A stretch of 64,000 nucleotides of DNA from UBA10347 sp905182135. Its GTDB lineage: Bacteria > Actinomycetota > Acidimicrobiia > Acidimicrobiales > UBA10347. Shown here piece after piece: positions 45,021-55,042 of the stretch (the first letter of the stretch is position 1; every line of letters starts with the position of its first letter). Made by a program: the position numbers and the translations under genes. The stretch lies in the NCBI GenBank assembly GCA_963925805.1, contig CAWUSE010000001.1, positions 124,001 to 188,000 of the forward strand, written 5' to 3'. The notes beneath the pieces were generated by a model that worked only from the letters and a program-made list of their open reading frames with translations, had not been told where the DNA came from and searched no databases.

Positions 45021-45689
45021 TCAGCCGTCGGGTATCGGCAGCGACCAATCGATGGGTTCGCGGCGGGATTCAACCAGCGCATCGTTCGCTCGGCTGAACG
45101 GCTTGGTCCCGAAAAAGCCACGTGATGCTGACAGCGGCGACGGATGAGGTGACTCGATGATGTGATGGTGGCTTGCGATTAGTGAGGCCTTCGATCGGGC
45201 GAAGTTGCCCCATAAAATAAATACAACAGGATCTGACTTTTCCGAGACGACCTCGATGATGCGGTCGGTCAGGATCTCCCAACCCTGCTTGCGATGACTA
45301 CCTGCATCGTGGGCCCGCACAGTCAGTACTGAATTCAGCAGAAGGACACCGCTGCGGGCCCAGGCCTCGAGGTTGCCATGTCCTGGATGTTCAATTCCCA
45401 TGTCATCGTGCAGTTCCTTATAGATATTGCGCAGTGACGGAGGAACGGCAACACCCGGACGAACGGAGAAACTCAAGCCATGAGCTTGGCCAGGGCCGTG
45501 ATAGGGATCTTGGCCCAAGATCACGGCCCGCACATCGGCATGGGGCGTGAGGCGTAGGGCACGGAAGACTTCATCGTGGGCAGGAAACACCTGGTCGTGC
45601 AATCGTTCGGTTTGCACGAACCTTTGCAGTTCTTCCCAGTAGGGCTGCTCGAACTGCTCGCTCAGTAGTGATTTCCAGTCGGTCTGCAC
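45021..45689 (-). CDS. ung: Uracil-DNA glycosylase
   Basis: Removes uracil from DNA. 222 residues. The catalytic GQDPYHGPGQAHGLSFSV (Asp in motif A), LLLNSVLTVR, ILWGNFAR and HPSPLSASRGFFG are intact. GTG start; a TACGAT hexamer is 9 nt upstream and no Shine-Dalgarno is seen, suggesting a very short leader. Confidence 0.97.
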   Translation of the reverse strand: MQTDWKSLLSEQFEQPYWEELQRFVQTERLHDQVFPAHDEVFRALRLTPHADVRAVILGQDPYHGPGQAHGLSFSVRPGVAVPPSLRNIYKELHDDMGIEHPGHGNLEAWARSGVLLLNSVLTVRAHDAGSHRKQGWEILTDRIIEVVSEKSDPVVFILWGNFARSKASLIASHHHIIESPHPSPLSASRGFFGTKPFSRANDALVESRREPIDWSLPIPDG

Positions 45690-46046
45690 GAAGTGTTCAT
45701 CGTAGGTTCTTGGCGGCTATCCAAAAGCTTTGTGCTGAGAACTGCCCCCTCGATGCGTGCATATTCAACGCGTCAGCAGTTCTTGAACATCGAAGCGACG
45801 GCGCCGGAACAGCGTCGAGCCAGCCACACGGAGCGACCAACTGCAACGAGGAGGCTCTGATGCAGGCGTTCGCGATCACATCGTTGCGCACGACTGGCTC
45901 GGTCATATCGAGCGAGACATCGGACGCCAGATCGGCACCGACCCTATTGGTGCCACGTCCACGTTAATGACAGGCCGAAAGGATGGTGCTGGCGCCACGC
46001 CGGCAAACTCGGTACGTCGAGCGCATAGACCATCGGGAGCGAAAGA

Positions 46047-46086
46047 GCCGGTCTCTCACCATCGGGCGTGGGGTGAGAAGACCGGC
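46047..46086. other. Strong hairpin in the ung-rpoC gap
   Basis: GCCGGTCTCTCACC and GGTGAGAAGACCGGC pair over 14 bp with one extra base in the right arm; the loop is 11 nt. Minus-strand 3' flank is TCTTTCGCTCC. A terminator or structured RNA end is possible; no parent gene is known. Confidence 0.5.
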
Positions 46087-46870
46087 CTAAGCATGACACT
46101 GCATGGGGTGGGGGGATTAAATAGAACCCCGCAGTGGCAGCGAAGGTGCGCAAGCAACACGATTTACATCGGCTCTGACGTGCTCGCGCAGTTATTGCAG
46201 CAAAGAATTAAATTAAGTGGTGGGTCGAGAGTGTGTTCGGTGAGTGGTTTCCCACAGACACCATTTGCGCGAACCAAATTCAGCTCACGAAGTACTAGTC
46301 AATCCCCACTCTGTCACCATTGGCAACAATATTCAACCGCTAGCTGCACCTTGTAACACAACCGCAAACCCCGCGTGGTAGTCGGAATACCGAGATGACA
46401 AGATCATCCAGGTCCAAAACGACCATCACAACGGGACAGTATTTCCTCAAGGAACACGGCCCCCTCCTTGGGGGAACCTCACGACCGCCACTATCTCGGC
46501 GTTCAGAATTTTGATCGCCTGCCGGATTACCGGGTCAGCGATCGAACCAGAAGTCGAGAACCTGACCCGAGTCGGCAGAACCGATAGGTCGGCGGTTGCT
46601 ACCTCAGCCTGCTGGCGCATCGACGCCGGCCAGGGTCGGTTCGGGTGTGTCACCTGGACCCTCAGCGGCATCAAGTTGTGCATCTGCGATAAGCGCAGTC
46701 GCTGACAACGCACCCACAAAAACAGGTGGCCCACACATGCCGGGTCGTGATCGTTTCCACTTGAGCTGTCACTCGCCAGCGGAACCCTCCTCCGACTCTG
46801 GCTGTTTCGAGCTTCAATCTGCACTCTGCGCCTCAGGCTTAACCCAGACAACAGACAACGAAAACGCAAA

Positions 46871-46898
46871 CGGTCCGGCTGTCGAAACAGCCGGACCG
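46871..46898 (-). terminator. Rho-independent terminator of rpoBC
   Basis: A perfect 12-bp stem CGGTCCGGCTGT / ACAGCCGGACCG with a TTCG loop on the minus strand, followed by TTTGCGTTTTCGTTG, 67 bp after the rpoC stop. Confidence 0.9.
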
Positions 46899-46964
46899 AA
46901 GCAAAATTAGATTTGTAAGTCTCCGTCCGCGGCTAATGCGGTTCAGGTCTCACAGATGTATGAG

Positions 46965-49900
46965 CTAACGACCCATATCGATGACGTCGGCGAGGCGTGA
47001 GCCTGCACCACTGCCACCGCCAGCGAGCCATTCGCTTGGGTCGACGTCGGAATCTTCTGACGAGTAGAAATCCATCGGCTTGTAGTCCGGAGCATCGGTG
47101 ACGACCTCGCGGTACCGCTCGATACCGGTGCCAGCCGGGATCAACTTACCAATGATGATGTTCTCCTTGAGACCACGCAGACCATCGTTCTTGCCTTCGA
47201 TCGCTGCCTCGGTGAGCACACGGGTCGTTTCCTGGAAGGAAGCGGCCGAGAGCCAAGATTCCGTAGCTAGCGATGCCTTGGTGATACCCATAAGCACGGG
47301 ACGGCCGTCAGCAGGGCGCTTGCCCTCTTGGACCAGTGCCATATTGGTGTCGCGGAAGATCTTGGCGTCGATGCTCTCGCCAGGCAAGAACTCACTGTCG
47401 TTGGCTTCACCAATCGCGATGCGACGGGTCATCTGCCGAACAATGAGTTCGATGTGCTTGTCGTGAATCGATACACCTTGATCTCGGTACACCGACTGCA
47501 CTTCCTCGACGAGGTAGCGCTGCGTCTCGCGGATGCCACGGATCTCAAGGAGCTCCTTGGGATCACGAGGACCTTCAACGATTGGGTCGCCGGCGGTGAT
47601 CTCGTCACCGTCTTCGACCTCGAGGCGCTGCTGGCCAGGAATCAGGTAGACCTCTTCTTCGCCATCGTCGCCGATGACGTTGATCGCACGACCGCGACCC
47701 TCGTCTTCACCGATACGAACAGTGCCAGAGATACGAGCAAGAGTTGCCTTGCCCTTCGGACTACGTGCCTCGAAGAGCTCAACAACGCGTGGGAGACCAC
47801 CAGCAATGTCCTTGCCCTTAGAGGCAACACCACCGGTGTGGAACGTACGCATGGTCAGCTGAGTACCAGGCTCACCAATCGACTGAGCGGCGATAACGCC
47901 AACCGCTTCGCCAACCTCGATGTTGCCACCGGTTGCCAGCGACATGCCATAGCTGGCCCGGCTGATGCCGTGATCAGAGTTGTCGGTCAGCGGTGACAAG
48001 CACCGAACTTCGGTGACGGCTTCGTCGTCACGCATGTCCGCCATCATGAACTCATCGATGATGGTGCCGGCTGCAAACACACGGCCATCACTCAAGGTGA
48101 TGTCTTCACCAAGGGTACGGCTATAGAGACGGGTCTCTAGGTAGTAACGGGCATTGGCTTCGTCTGGCTTTACATCTTCGATGATCACCACCGGTGGCTT
48201 TGCGCCATCAGCGAATGGATCGTCGTCGTTAATGATGACCTCTTGGGCCACATCGACGAGGCGACGGGTTAGGTAACCCGAGTCAGCAGTACGGAGCGCC
48301 GTATCAACCAGACCCTTACGAGCACCAGGTGTCGCGATGTAGTACTCAAGCATCTTGAGACCTTCGCGGTAGTTGCTCTTAATTGGACGAGGGATCAAGT
48401 CACCACGAGGGTTCGCTACCAGACCACGCATTCCTGCGATCTGTCGCACCTGCATCCAGTTGCCACGAGCGCCAGAACCGACCATCATCTGGACCGGGTT
48501 GAACTCCATCGCCTTGAGGCTTTTCTCCATCTCAGCAGCGATAACAGCCGTAGCGTCGGTCCAAATTTCCACTTCTTGCTGGCGACGCTCACCATCGGTG
48601 ATGATGCCTCGACGGAAGTGCTGCTCAACCTTGTCAGCTTCGATCTCGTACTCGTCGAGAATCTCTTGCTTGTTCGTCGGTGTACGAACGTCGTCGATCG
48701 AAACAGTCACCCCGGAACGCATGGCGTACAAGAAACAAATGTCCTTGAGGCCATCGAGGCTCGTCGACACTTCCGACTTGATGAACTTGCGAGCGAGCGT
48801 GTCGACGATCGTGCCCATGAGGCGTTTGTCAACTGGCTCGTTGATGAACTCGAAGGCTTCAGGCAAGACCGCGTTGAAGAACACACGACCAGGGGTGGTC
48901 GACCGGTACGTAGCCGCAACACCGTTGGCCGGAGTTTCGACCAGGGTGGCGGTGCGGTACTCGATTGCGTCGTGCAACTTAACATGGCCGTCTTCGTAGG
49001 CACGTTCCAGTTCCATGAGGCTGCGGTAGACCGGCAGACGCTCGGGGCTTACGCCACGCACGTCGTCGGTCAGGTAGTAAGCACCGATGATCATGTCCTG
49101 CGTTGGCGTGACGAGCGGACGGCCGTGGGCCGGGCTCAACACGTTGTTGGCAGAGAGCATCAGAATGCGAGCCTCGGCCTGCGCTTCGGCAGACAGCGGC
49201 AAGTGAACAGCCATCTGGTCGCCGTCAAAGTCAGCGTTAAAGGCGGTGCAAACCAGAGGGTGAATCTGGATTGCCTTGCCCTCAACCAGTACAGGCTCAA
49301 ACGCCTGGATACCAAGACGGTGAAGCGTAGGAGCACGGTTCAACATGACAGGGTGTTCTTGGATAACGCCGGCGAGGACGTCCCAGACTTCACTCTTGCG
49401 GCGCTCAACCATGCGCTTAGCCGACTTGATGTTCTGGGCAATGCCCTCGTCGACAAGCTTCTTCATGACGAACGGCTTAAATAGTTCGAGAGCCATCAGC
49501 TTAGGAAGACCGCACTGGTGGAACTTCAGGGTCGGGCCAACCACGATCACAGAACGACCGGAGTAGTCAACGCGCTTACCCAGAAGGTTCTGCCGGAAGC
49601 GGCCCTGCTTACCCTTGAGCATGTCAGAGAGCGATTTGAGTGGACGGTTGCCAGGACCCGTTACCGGACGGCCACGACGACCATTGTCAAACAACGCGTC
49701 AACCGCTTCTTGCAACATGCGCTTTTCGTTGTTCACGATGATCTCGGGAGCTCCGAGGTCGAGCAAACGCTTGAGGCGGTTATTGCGGTTGATGACTCGG
49801 CGGTAGAGATCGTTCAAGTCAGAGGTCGCAAAGCGGCCACCGTCAAGCTGCACCATTGGGCGCAACTCTGGCGGGATGACCGGAACAACATCGAGCACCA

Positions 49901-50891
49901 TGGCGCCCGGATCGTTCGCACGTTTGCCGCGCTCGTCGCGACGGTTGAATGCCGTAACGATCTTCAGGCGTTTGATGGCCTTTTGCTTTCGCTGCGCCGA
50001 CAGAGGTCGCATACCTTCTGGTGGATCAACAGCGATACGGAGCTTGACTTCTTCGTCGTCGAAGTCGATACGTTCGATCAGTGACTTGATCGCATCAGCG
50101 CCCATGCCACCTTCGAAATAATCGGCGTAGCGATCGCTGAGCTCACGCCACAACATTTCATCTTCGATGATCTGGCGGCTGAACAGTGTCTTGAACTGGA
50201 CATAGGCAAGTTCGATGAGTTCGAGTTCTGCTTCGTACTCTTCGCGGATTGCTTCGAGGTCCTTATCGCCCGCCTTGCGGCGTTGCTTGATCTCGTTGTC
50301 CTTGGCGTTGTCGGTCTCGAGTTCAGCGAGTTCATTCTCGAGTTCTTCGGTGCGCTCTTGCAAACGAAGATCACGCTCTTTAGCGATCTCTTCCTTCTCA
50401 AGCAGCATTTCCTTTTCGAGCTCAACAAGGTCTTCGTCACGCTTTTCTTCGTCAACCCAGGTGACCAGGTTCGCTGCGAAATAGATGACCTTTTCGAGCT
50501 GTTTTGCCTTGAGTTCTTCTTTGGGCTCAGTGCCCATAAGCAGGTAGGCCAACCACGAACGGGTACCACGCAGGTACCAGATATGGACAGCCGGGGCAGC
50601 CAACTCGATATGGCCCATACGCTCGCGGCGAACCTTTGAGCGGGTTACTTCGACCCGGCAACGCTCACAGATGATGCCCTTGAAGCGAATCCGCTTGTAC
50701 TTGCCACAGGCACATTCCCAGTCCTTGGTAGGACCGAAGATGGTCTCACAGAAGAGGCCGTCTTTCTCAGGCTTAAGCGTGCGGTAGTTAATGGTCTCGG
50801 GCTTCTTTACTTCACCGTTTGACCATGTGCGGATTGAATCTGCGGTGGCAAGGCCAATTCGCAGGTGGGCGAAATCATTTACATCTAGCAT
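46965..50891 (-). CDS. rpoC: RNA polymerase subunit beta'
   Basis: Catalytic subunit, 1,308 residues. Zinc site CACGKYKRIRF with ICERCRVEV near residue 60; the metal-binding NADFDGDQMAVH near 530; bridge/trigger helix region GEPGTQLTMRTFHTGG. Residues ~150-240 form a Glu/Lys-rich coiled-coil insertion typical of actinobacterial RpoC. The ATG shares a base with the rpoB stop. Confidence 0.98.
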   Translation of the reverse strand: MLDVNDFAHLRIGLATADSIRTWSNGEVKKPETINYRTLKPEKDGLFCETIFGPTKDWECACGKYKRIRFKGIICERCRVEVTRSKVRRERMGHIELAAPAVHIWYLRGTRSWLAYLLMGTEPKEELKAKQLEKVIYFAANLVTWVDEEKRDEDLVELEKEMLLEKEEIAKERDLRLQERTEELENELAELETDNAKDNEIKQRRKAGDKDLEAIREEYEAELELIELAYVQFKTLFSRQIIEDEMLWRELSDRYADYFEGGMGADAIKSLIERIDFDDEEVKLRIAVDPPEGMRPLSAQRKQKAIKRLKIVTAFNRRDERGKRANDPGAMVLDVVPVIPPELRPMVQLDGGRFATSDLNDLYRRVINRNNRLKRLLDLGAPEIIVNNEKRMLQEAVDALFDNGRRGRPVTGPGNRPLKSLSDMLKGKQGRFRQNLLGKRVDYSGRSVIVVGPTLKFHQCGLPKLMALELFKPFVMKKLVDEGIAQNIKSAKRMVERRKSEVWDVLAGVIQEHPVMLNRAPTLHRLGIQAFEPVLVEGKAIQIHPLVCTAFNADFDGDQMAVHLPLSAEAQAEARILMLSANNVLSPAHGRPLVTPTQDMIIGAYYLTDDVRGVSPERLPVYRSLMELERAYEDGHVKLHDAIEYRTATLVETPANGVAATYRSTTPGRVFFNAVLPEAFEFINEPVDKRLMGTIVDTLARKFIKSEVSTSLDGLKDICFLYAMRSGVTVSIDDVRTPTNKQEILDEYEIEADKVEQHFRRGIITDGERRQQEVEIWTDATAVIAAEMEKSLKAMEFNPVQMMVGSGARGNWMQVRQIAGMRGLVANPRGDLIPRPIKSNYREGLKMLEYYIATPGARKGLVDTALRTADSGYLTRRLVDVAQEVIINDDDPFADGAKPPVVIIEDVKPDEANARYYLETRLYSRTLGEDITLSDGRVFAAGTIIDEFMMADMRDDEAVTEVRCLSPLTDNSDHGISRASYGMSLATGGNIEVGEAVGVIAAQSIGEPGTQLTMRTFHTGGVASKGKDIAGGLPRVVELFEARSPKGKATLARISGTVRIGEDEGRGRAINVIGDDGEEEVYLIPGQQRLEVEDGDEITAGDPIVEGPRDPKELLEIRGIRETQRYLVEEVQSVYRDQGVSIHDKHIELIVRQMTRRIAIGEANDSEFLPGESIDAKIFRDTNMALVQEGKRPADGRPVLMGITKASLATESWLSAASFQETTRVLTEAAIEGKNDGLRGLKENIIIGKLIPAGTGIERYREVVTDAPDYKPMDFYSSEDSDVDPSEWLAGGGSGAGSRLADVIDMGR

Positions 50892-53800
50892 CAGACGCCA
50901 CTCCTCTCGGCTCGTTCGCGGGCTCTGCGAGCATCTTCCTCATCGGAGCCACGCTCGGGACGTGACAGATCGATACCGAGTTCTTCGGTTGCCCGGAAGA
51001 CCTCGTCGTCGAGTTCACGCATTTCGATATTGGACCCGTCGTGGTGGAGGACCTCGACGTTCAGACACAGGGCCTGCATTTCCTTGATGAGCACCTTGAA
51101 AGACTCAGGAATGCCCGGCTCAGGAATGTTGTCACCCTTGACAATTGCTTCGTAGACCTTGACTCGGCCAAGCACGTCGTCGCTCTTGATGGTGAGCAAC
51201 TCTTGCAGGCAGTAAGCGGCGCCGTATGCCTCGAGTGCCCATACTTCCATCTCACCAAAGCGCTGGCCACCGAACTGGGCCTTACCGCCAAGTGGCTGCT
51301 GTGTGATCATCGAGTATGGACCCGTTGAACGTGCGTGGATCTTGTCATCGACCAAGTGGGCCAGCTTCAGAATGTACATGAAGCCAACGGTGGTCTTGCT
51401 GTCGAACTTTTCGCCGGTACGACCGTCGATCAGCTGAACCTTGCCGTCATCACCAATCAGGCGGACACCGTCATGGGTTTCAGGGTTGATGTTGCGCAGG
51501 ATGTCCTGGATGGTCGGGTGTTTGCCGGCCAACTCGACTTCGTCCCACTTCGCACCATCGAATACCGGCGTCGCTACGAGCGTCGACGGCTTCGTGACAG
51601 GGCGGGTCTTGGTCTCTGTGCCGTAGAGCGGATCGTCGCCGACCCGGTTTCCATCAATTTCCCAACCCCAACGAGCTGCGTAGCCAAGGTGCGCTTCGAG
51701 CACCTGACCTACGTTCATGCGGCTTGGAACACCCAGTGGGTTCAAGATCACATCGACCGGAGTGCCGTCTTCGAGATATGGCATGTCTTCGATCGGAAGG
51801 ATCCGAGAGATAACGCCCTTGTTGCCATGACGGCCAGCGAGCTTGTCGCCGACGCTGATCTTGCGCTTCTGCGCTACGTAGACACGTACCAACTGATTCA
51901 CACCAGGAGGGAGTTCATCGCCGTCGTCGCGGCTGAAGACACGGACATTGGTGACTTTGCCTTGTTCGCCATGTGGAACCTTGAGGCTTGTGTCACGGAC
52001 CTCGCGGGCCTTCTCGCCAAAGATTGCACGTAGCAGACGCTCTTCTGGCGTGAGCTCGGTTTCGCCCTTGGGCGTGACCTTGCCGACCAGTACGTCGCCA
52101 GGCTTGACTTCCGCTCCAACACGGATGATGCCGCGTTCGTCGAGGTCAGCCAGGATCTCGTCGCTCAGGTTTGGAATATCACGAGTGATTTCTTCCGGGC
52201 CGAGCTTGGTGTCGCGAGCATCGATCTCGTGCTCGTGAATGTGAATCGAAGTCAGCACGTCGTCCTTGACGAGGCGCTGACTCAGGATGATCGCATCTTC
52301 AAAGTTGTAACCGCGCCATGGCATGAATGCCACGAGCAGGTTCTTACCGAGGGCAAGTTCACCCCAATCAGTAGACGGACCGTCACAAATGAGCTGGCCC
52401 TTCTTGATGACATCGCCAACAATGACTCGCGTCTTGTGGTTAATGCATGTGTCTTGGTTCGAACGGTTGAACTTCGACAAGACGTGGGTATGACGGCCCG
52501 TGGTGTAGTCGACCACGATCGAGTTGCCGTTGACTTCCTGGATTGTCCCGTCTTCGAGGGCCAGGATCATGTTGGCTGCGTCATTCGCGGCGCGAGCCTC
52601 GACACCGGTACCGATGTACGGGGCTTCGGCACGCAGCAGGGGAACTGCCTGGCGCTGCATGTTCGCACCCATAAGGGCACGGTTTGCATCGTCGTGCTCA
52701 AGGAACGGGATCAGTGCCGTAGCGATCGAAATGATCTGCTGCGGCGAAACATCCATCATCTGGACTTCTCTGCCCGGAACGTACGAGATTTCGGTGGTAG
52801 CACCGAAGAAGACGTCCTGTTCGAGCTGCAGTCGCAGACCTTCGAGGGTTGCTGCCTGAGGCGAGCGACGCACAAGAACCTTGGCCTCGGCGAACGTGCC
52901 ATCGGGGTTCAGCTTGGCGTTGGCCTGAGCAACAACGTATTCCTCTTCCTCGTCAGCAGCGAGGTAACGAATGATGTCGTGCTGGACGACACCGTCGTGG
53001 ACCTCACGGTATGGCGATTCGATGAAGCCGAAGCTATTCACGCGGGCGAAGCTGGCGAGACCACCGATAAGGCCAATGTTCGGGCCTTCTGGAGTTTCGA
53101 TCGGGCACATACGGCCGTAATGGCTGAAGTGCACATCTCGTACTTCGAAGCCAGCACGTTCGCGGCTCAGTCCACCTGGGCCGAGCGCTGAAAGGCGACG
53201 GCGGTGAGTCAGCCCGGAAAGTGGGTTGACCTGGTCCATGAACTGCGACAGCTGTGAGGTTCCGAAGAACTCCTTCACTGCGGCAACGACGGGGCGAATG
53301 TTGATGAGCGTCTGTGGCGTGATGGCCTCAACATCTTGGGTGGTCATGCGCTCGCGCACGACACGTTCCATACGGCTAAGACCGATACGAACCTGGTTCT
53401 GAATCAGTTCCCCCACGGAACGGATACGACGGTTTGCAAAGTGATCTTGGTCATCCAGGCGGTAGCCGGGCTCGGCTCGCACCAGATGGAGCAGATAGGT
53501 ACAGCTAGCGAGAACTTCGGCCGGAGTCAGAACAGGGTGATCGAGTTCTGGGCCTTCAAGGTCGATGCCGAAGGTCTCTTCAATGCGCTTGATTTCTGGA
53601 CCGAGCTTGCGGTTCAGCTTGTAACGGCCAACGCGGCTCAGGTCATAACGACGGCTCTCGAAGAACGCGCTACGGAAGTAGTTACGGGCAGACTCGACTG
53701 ATGGCGGCTCGCCCGGGCGAACTCGCTTGTAGATCTCGAGCAGCGCTTCGTCTTGGGTCTGAGCCAGAAGCTTGGTCTGGTCTTCTTCCCACTGGCCTTC

Positions 53801-54490
53801 GAGAAAGTCGAAGTGGCGAACGAATGCAGGCAGGAAGCCAGGTGCATTTTCTTCGTCGAAACCAAGCGCACGGATCAGCGTGAACATCGACAAGCGGCGC
53901 TTGCGAGCTACACGAGTACCGGCCGTGACATCCTTGCCAGGCTTCTGCTCGACGTCGAACTCGATCCATTCACCGCGGTACGGGTGAATGGTGCCGGTTA
54001 CAAGCTGGTGCTTGCTCAAGTTGCGCAGGCGGTAACGCTCACCCGGCTGGAAGATAACGCCTGGGCTTCGTACGAGTTGCGAAACAACAACACGCTCGGT
54101 GCCGTTGATGATGAAAGTGCCGTTCTCGGTCATCATGGGGAAGTCGCCCATGAACACGGTCTGTTCCTTTATTTCGCCAGTTTCGGCGTTCATGAAACGG
54201 GCCCGCACGAAGATCGGAGCGCTGAACGTCATGTCTTGACGCTTGCACTCACTCTCGGTGAACTTCGGTGGTGGGCGAAGATCTTCGTCGGTTGCGTCGA
54301 ATTCGAGTTCGAGTTGCAGGTTCTCCGAGAAGTCCGTAATTGGACTGATATCGCGGAAAATTTGCTGCAGACCATGGTCCAAGAACCATTTGAACGAGTC
54401 GCGTTGGATGGAAATGAGGTCAGGAAGTTCGAGAACAGTTTCGAGGTTGCCGAACGAGTAACGCACAGGCGCTGTAGCGCGAGTTGCCAC
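50891..54490 (-). CDS. rpoB: RNA polymerase subunit beta
   Basis: 1,199 residues. The rifampicin region FFGTSQLSQFMDQVNPLSGL-type (around residue 425) carries the family residues, and RRRLSALGPGGLSRERAG follows. C-terminal GGKAQFGGQRFGEMEVWALE. GTG start with AGGAG 6 nt upstream, the same arrangement as rho. Unlike many bacteria, no rplKAJL genes precede it; rho does. Confidence 0.98.
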   Translation of the reverse strand: MATRATAPVRYSFGNLETVLELPDLISIQRDSFKWFLDHGLQQIFRDISPITDFSENLQLELEFDATDEDLRPPPKFTESECKRQDMTFSAPIFVRARFMNAETGEIKEQTVFMGDFPMMTENGTFIINGTERVVVSQLVRSPGVIFQPGERYRLRNLSKHQLVTGTIHPYRGEWIEFDVEQKPGKDVTAGTRVARKRRLSMFTLIRALGFDEENAPGFLPAFVRHFDFLEGQWEEDQTKLLAQTQDEALLEIYKRVRPGEPPSVESARNYFRSAFFESRRYDLSRVGRYKLNRKLGPEIKRIEETFGIDLEGPELDHPVLTPAEVLASCTYLLHLVRAEPGYRLDDQDHFANRRIRSVGELIQNQVRIGLSRMERVVRERMTTQDVEAITPQTLINIRPVVAAVKEFFGTSQLSQFMDQVNPLSGLTHRRRLSALGPGGLSRERAGFEVRDVHFSHYGRMCPIETPEGPNIGLIGGLASFARVNSFGFIESPYREVHDGVVQHDIIRYLAADEEEEYVVAQANAKLNPDGTFAEAKVLVRRSPQAATLEGLRLQLEQDVFFGATTEISYVPGREVQMMDVSPQQIISIATALIPFLEHDDANRALMGANMQRQAVPLLRAEAPYIGTGVEARAANDAANMILALEDGTIQEVNGNSIVVDYTTGRHTHVLSKFNRSNQDTCINHKTRVIVGDVIKKGQLICDGPSTDWGELALGKNLLVAFMPWRGYNFEDAIILSQRLVKDDVLTSIHIHEHEIDARDTKLGPEEITRDIPNLSDEILADLDERGIIRVGAEVKPGDVLVGKVTPKGETELTPEERLLRAIFGEKAREVRDTSLKVPHGEQGKVTNVRVFSRDDGDELPPGVNQLVRVYVAQKRKISVGDKLAGRHGNKGVISRILPIEDMPYLEDGTPVDVILNPLGVPSRMNVGQVLEAHLGYAARWGWEIDGNRVGDDPLYGTETKTRPVTKPSTLVATPVFDGAKWDEVELAGKHPTIQDILRNINPETHDGVRLIGDDGKVQLIDGRTGEKFDSKTTVGFMYILKLAHLVDDKIHARSTGPYSMITQQPLGGKAQFGGQRFGEMEVWALEAYGAAYCLQELLTIKSDDVLGRVKVYEAIVKGDNIPEPGIPESFKVLIKEMQALCLNVEVLHHDGSNIEMRELDDEVFRATEELGIDLSRPERGSDEEDARRARERAERSGV

Positions 54491-55032
54491 GTGTAACTCC
54501 TAGTAGTGGGGACGCATCAAAAACGATGCCAGGTGAGAAAAGGAGCTCATGAAGAGACGCGCCAAAAAGAAAAAGAACCAGTTTGACCCATCGTAAACAA
54601 GGCTCGTCCAGCCTAAAGCGCCCATTTAGGGTTTCACAACGCAGCCGACAACGTTTGTTTTCATCGTTTTCTGGCCGGTTCGCCGGCTGTGGCTCTTTCG
54701 GACAGAAAGTAGCTCGAGCAAAGGAGCTGTACCGGTACGGGCCACCGACGGCAAAAGCTAGATTGTGGAGCATCCGCGTCGGCGACAAGGACATCCACAA
54801 ACCAATACCTTTGCATTTGCTGCAGTGGACCTATGCCGTGGTCCCCGTCGTTGCTCGCCTCGGAGCGATTACAACCGATGCAACTCCGTGGCCGGGCTCG
54901 ACCGGCTAATCGAAACCAACCCAGCTGGCAGCGTGGTCGACCCGGCAGCATGGTCGCCAAAAACCGACCCGCCGGTGGCCATCGGGAAGGTTCCAGCCAG
55001 ACCGGGTTACTTGGACTTCCAGCCAGACCGGG
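54491..55032. other. Upstream region of rpoB
   Basis: 542 bp between rho and rpoB, expected to hold the rpoB promoter and leader. A 5-bp stem GCCGG/CCGGC with a 4-nt loop lies at 54674-54687; minus-strand ACCG/CGGT followed by TTTT near 54960-54978 may weakly end rho. TAGCTT near 54755-54765 is a possible -10. No gene is seen. Confidence 0.4.
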
Positions 55033-55042
55033 TTACTTGGAC
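54991..55042. repeat. Perfect 26-bp tandem duplication at the rho 3' end
   Basis: Two identical 26-bp units at 54991-55016 and 55017-55042. The second covers the last three rho codons and the stop; the first is a downstream copy. 26 bp is not a multiple of three, so the copy only affects the trailer. Confidence 0.9.

Larger units (their letters stand above)
45690..46964. other. 1.3 kb without recognisable genes between ung and rpoC
   Basis: Several open frames of 60-140 codons exist on both strands but none has family similarity, a credible start, or protein-like composition. It contains an imperfect 14-bp hairpin (46047-46086), a small CCCCC/GGGGG stem at 46461-46475, and the rpoC terminator at 46871-46898. 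It is locally A+T-richer around 46190-46340. It may hold decayed genes or a regulatory RNA. Confidence 0.5.

Noticed and set aside
46447..46869. 140-codon open frame on the minus strand in the ung-rpoC gap
   Set aside because: Arg/Ser-rich, no family match and begins next to the rpoC terminator; probably not a gene.
48576..49484. 302-codon open frame on the plus strand
   Set aside because: Opposite rpoC; a shadow frame with no recognisable motif.
52229..53191. 320-codon open frame on the plus strand
   Set aside because: Lies entirely opposite rpoB; composition is that of a mirror frame and no family is seen.
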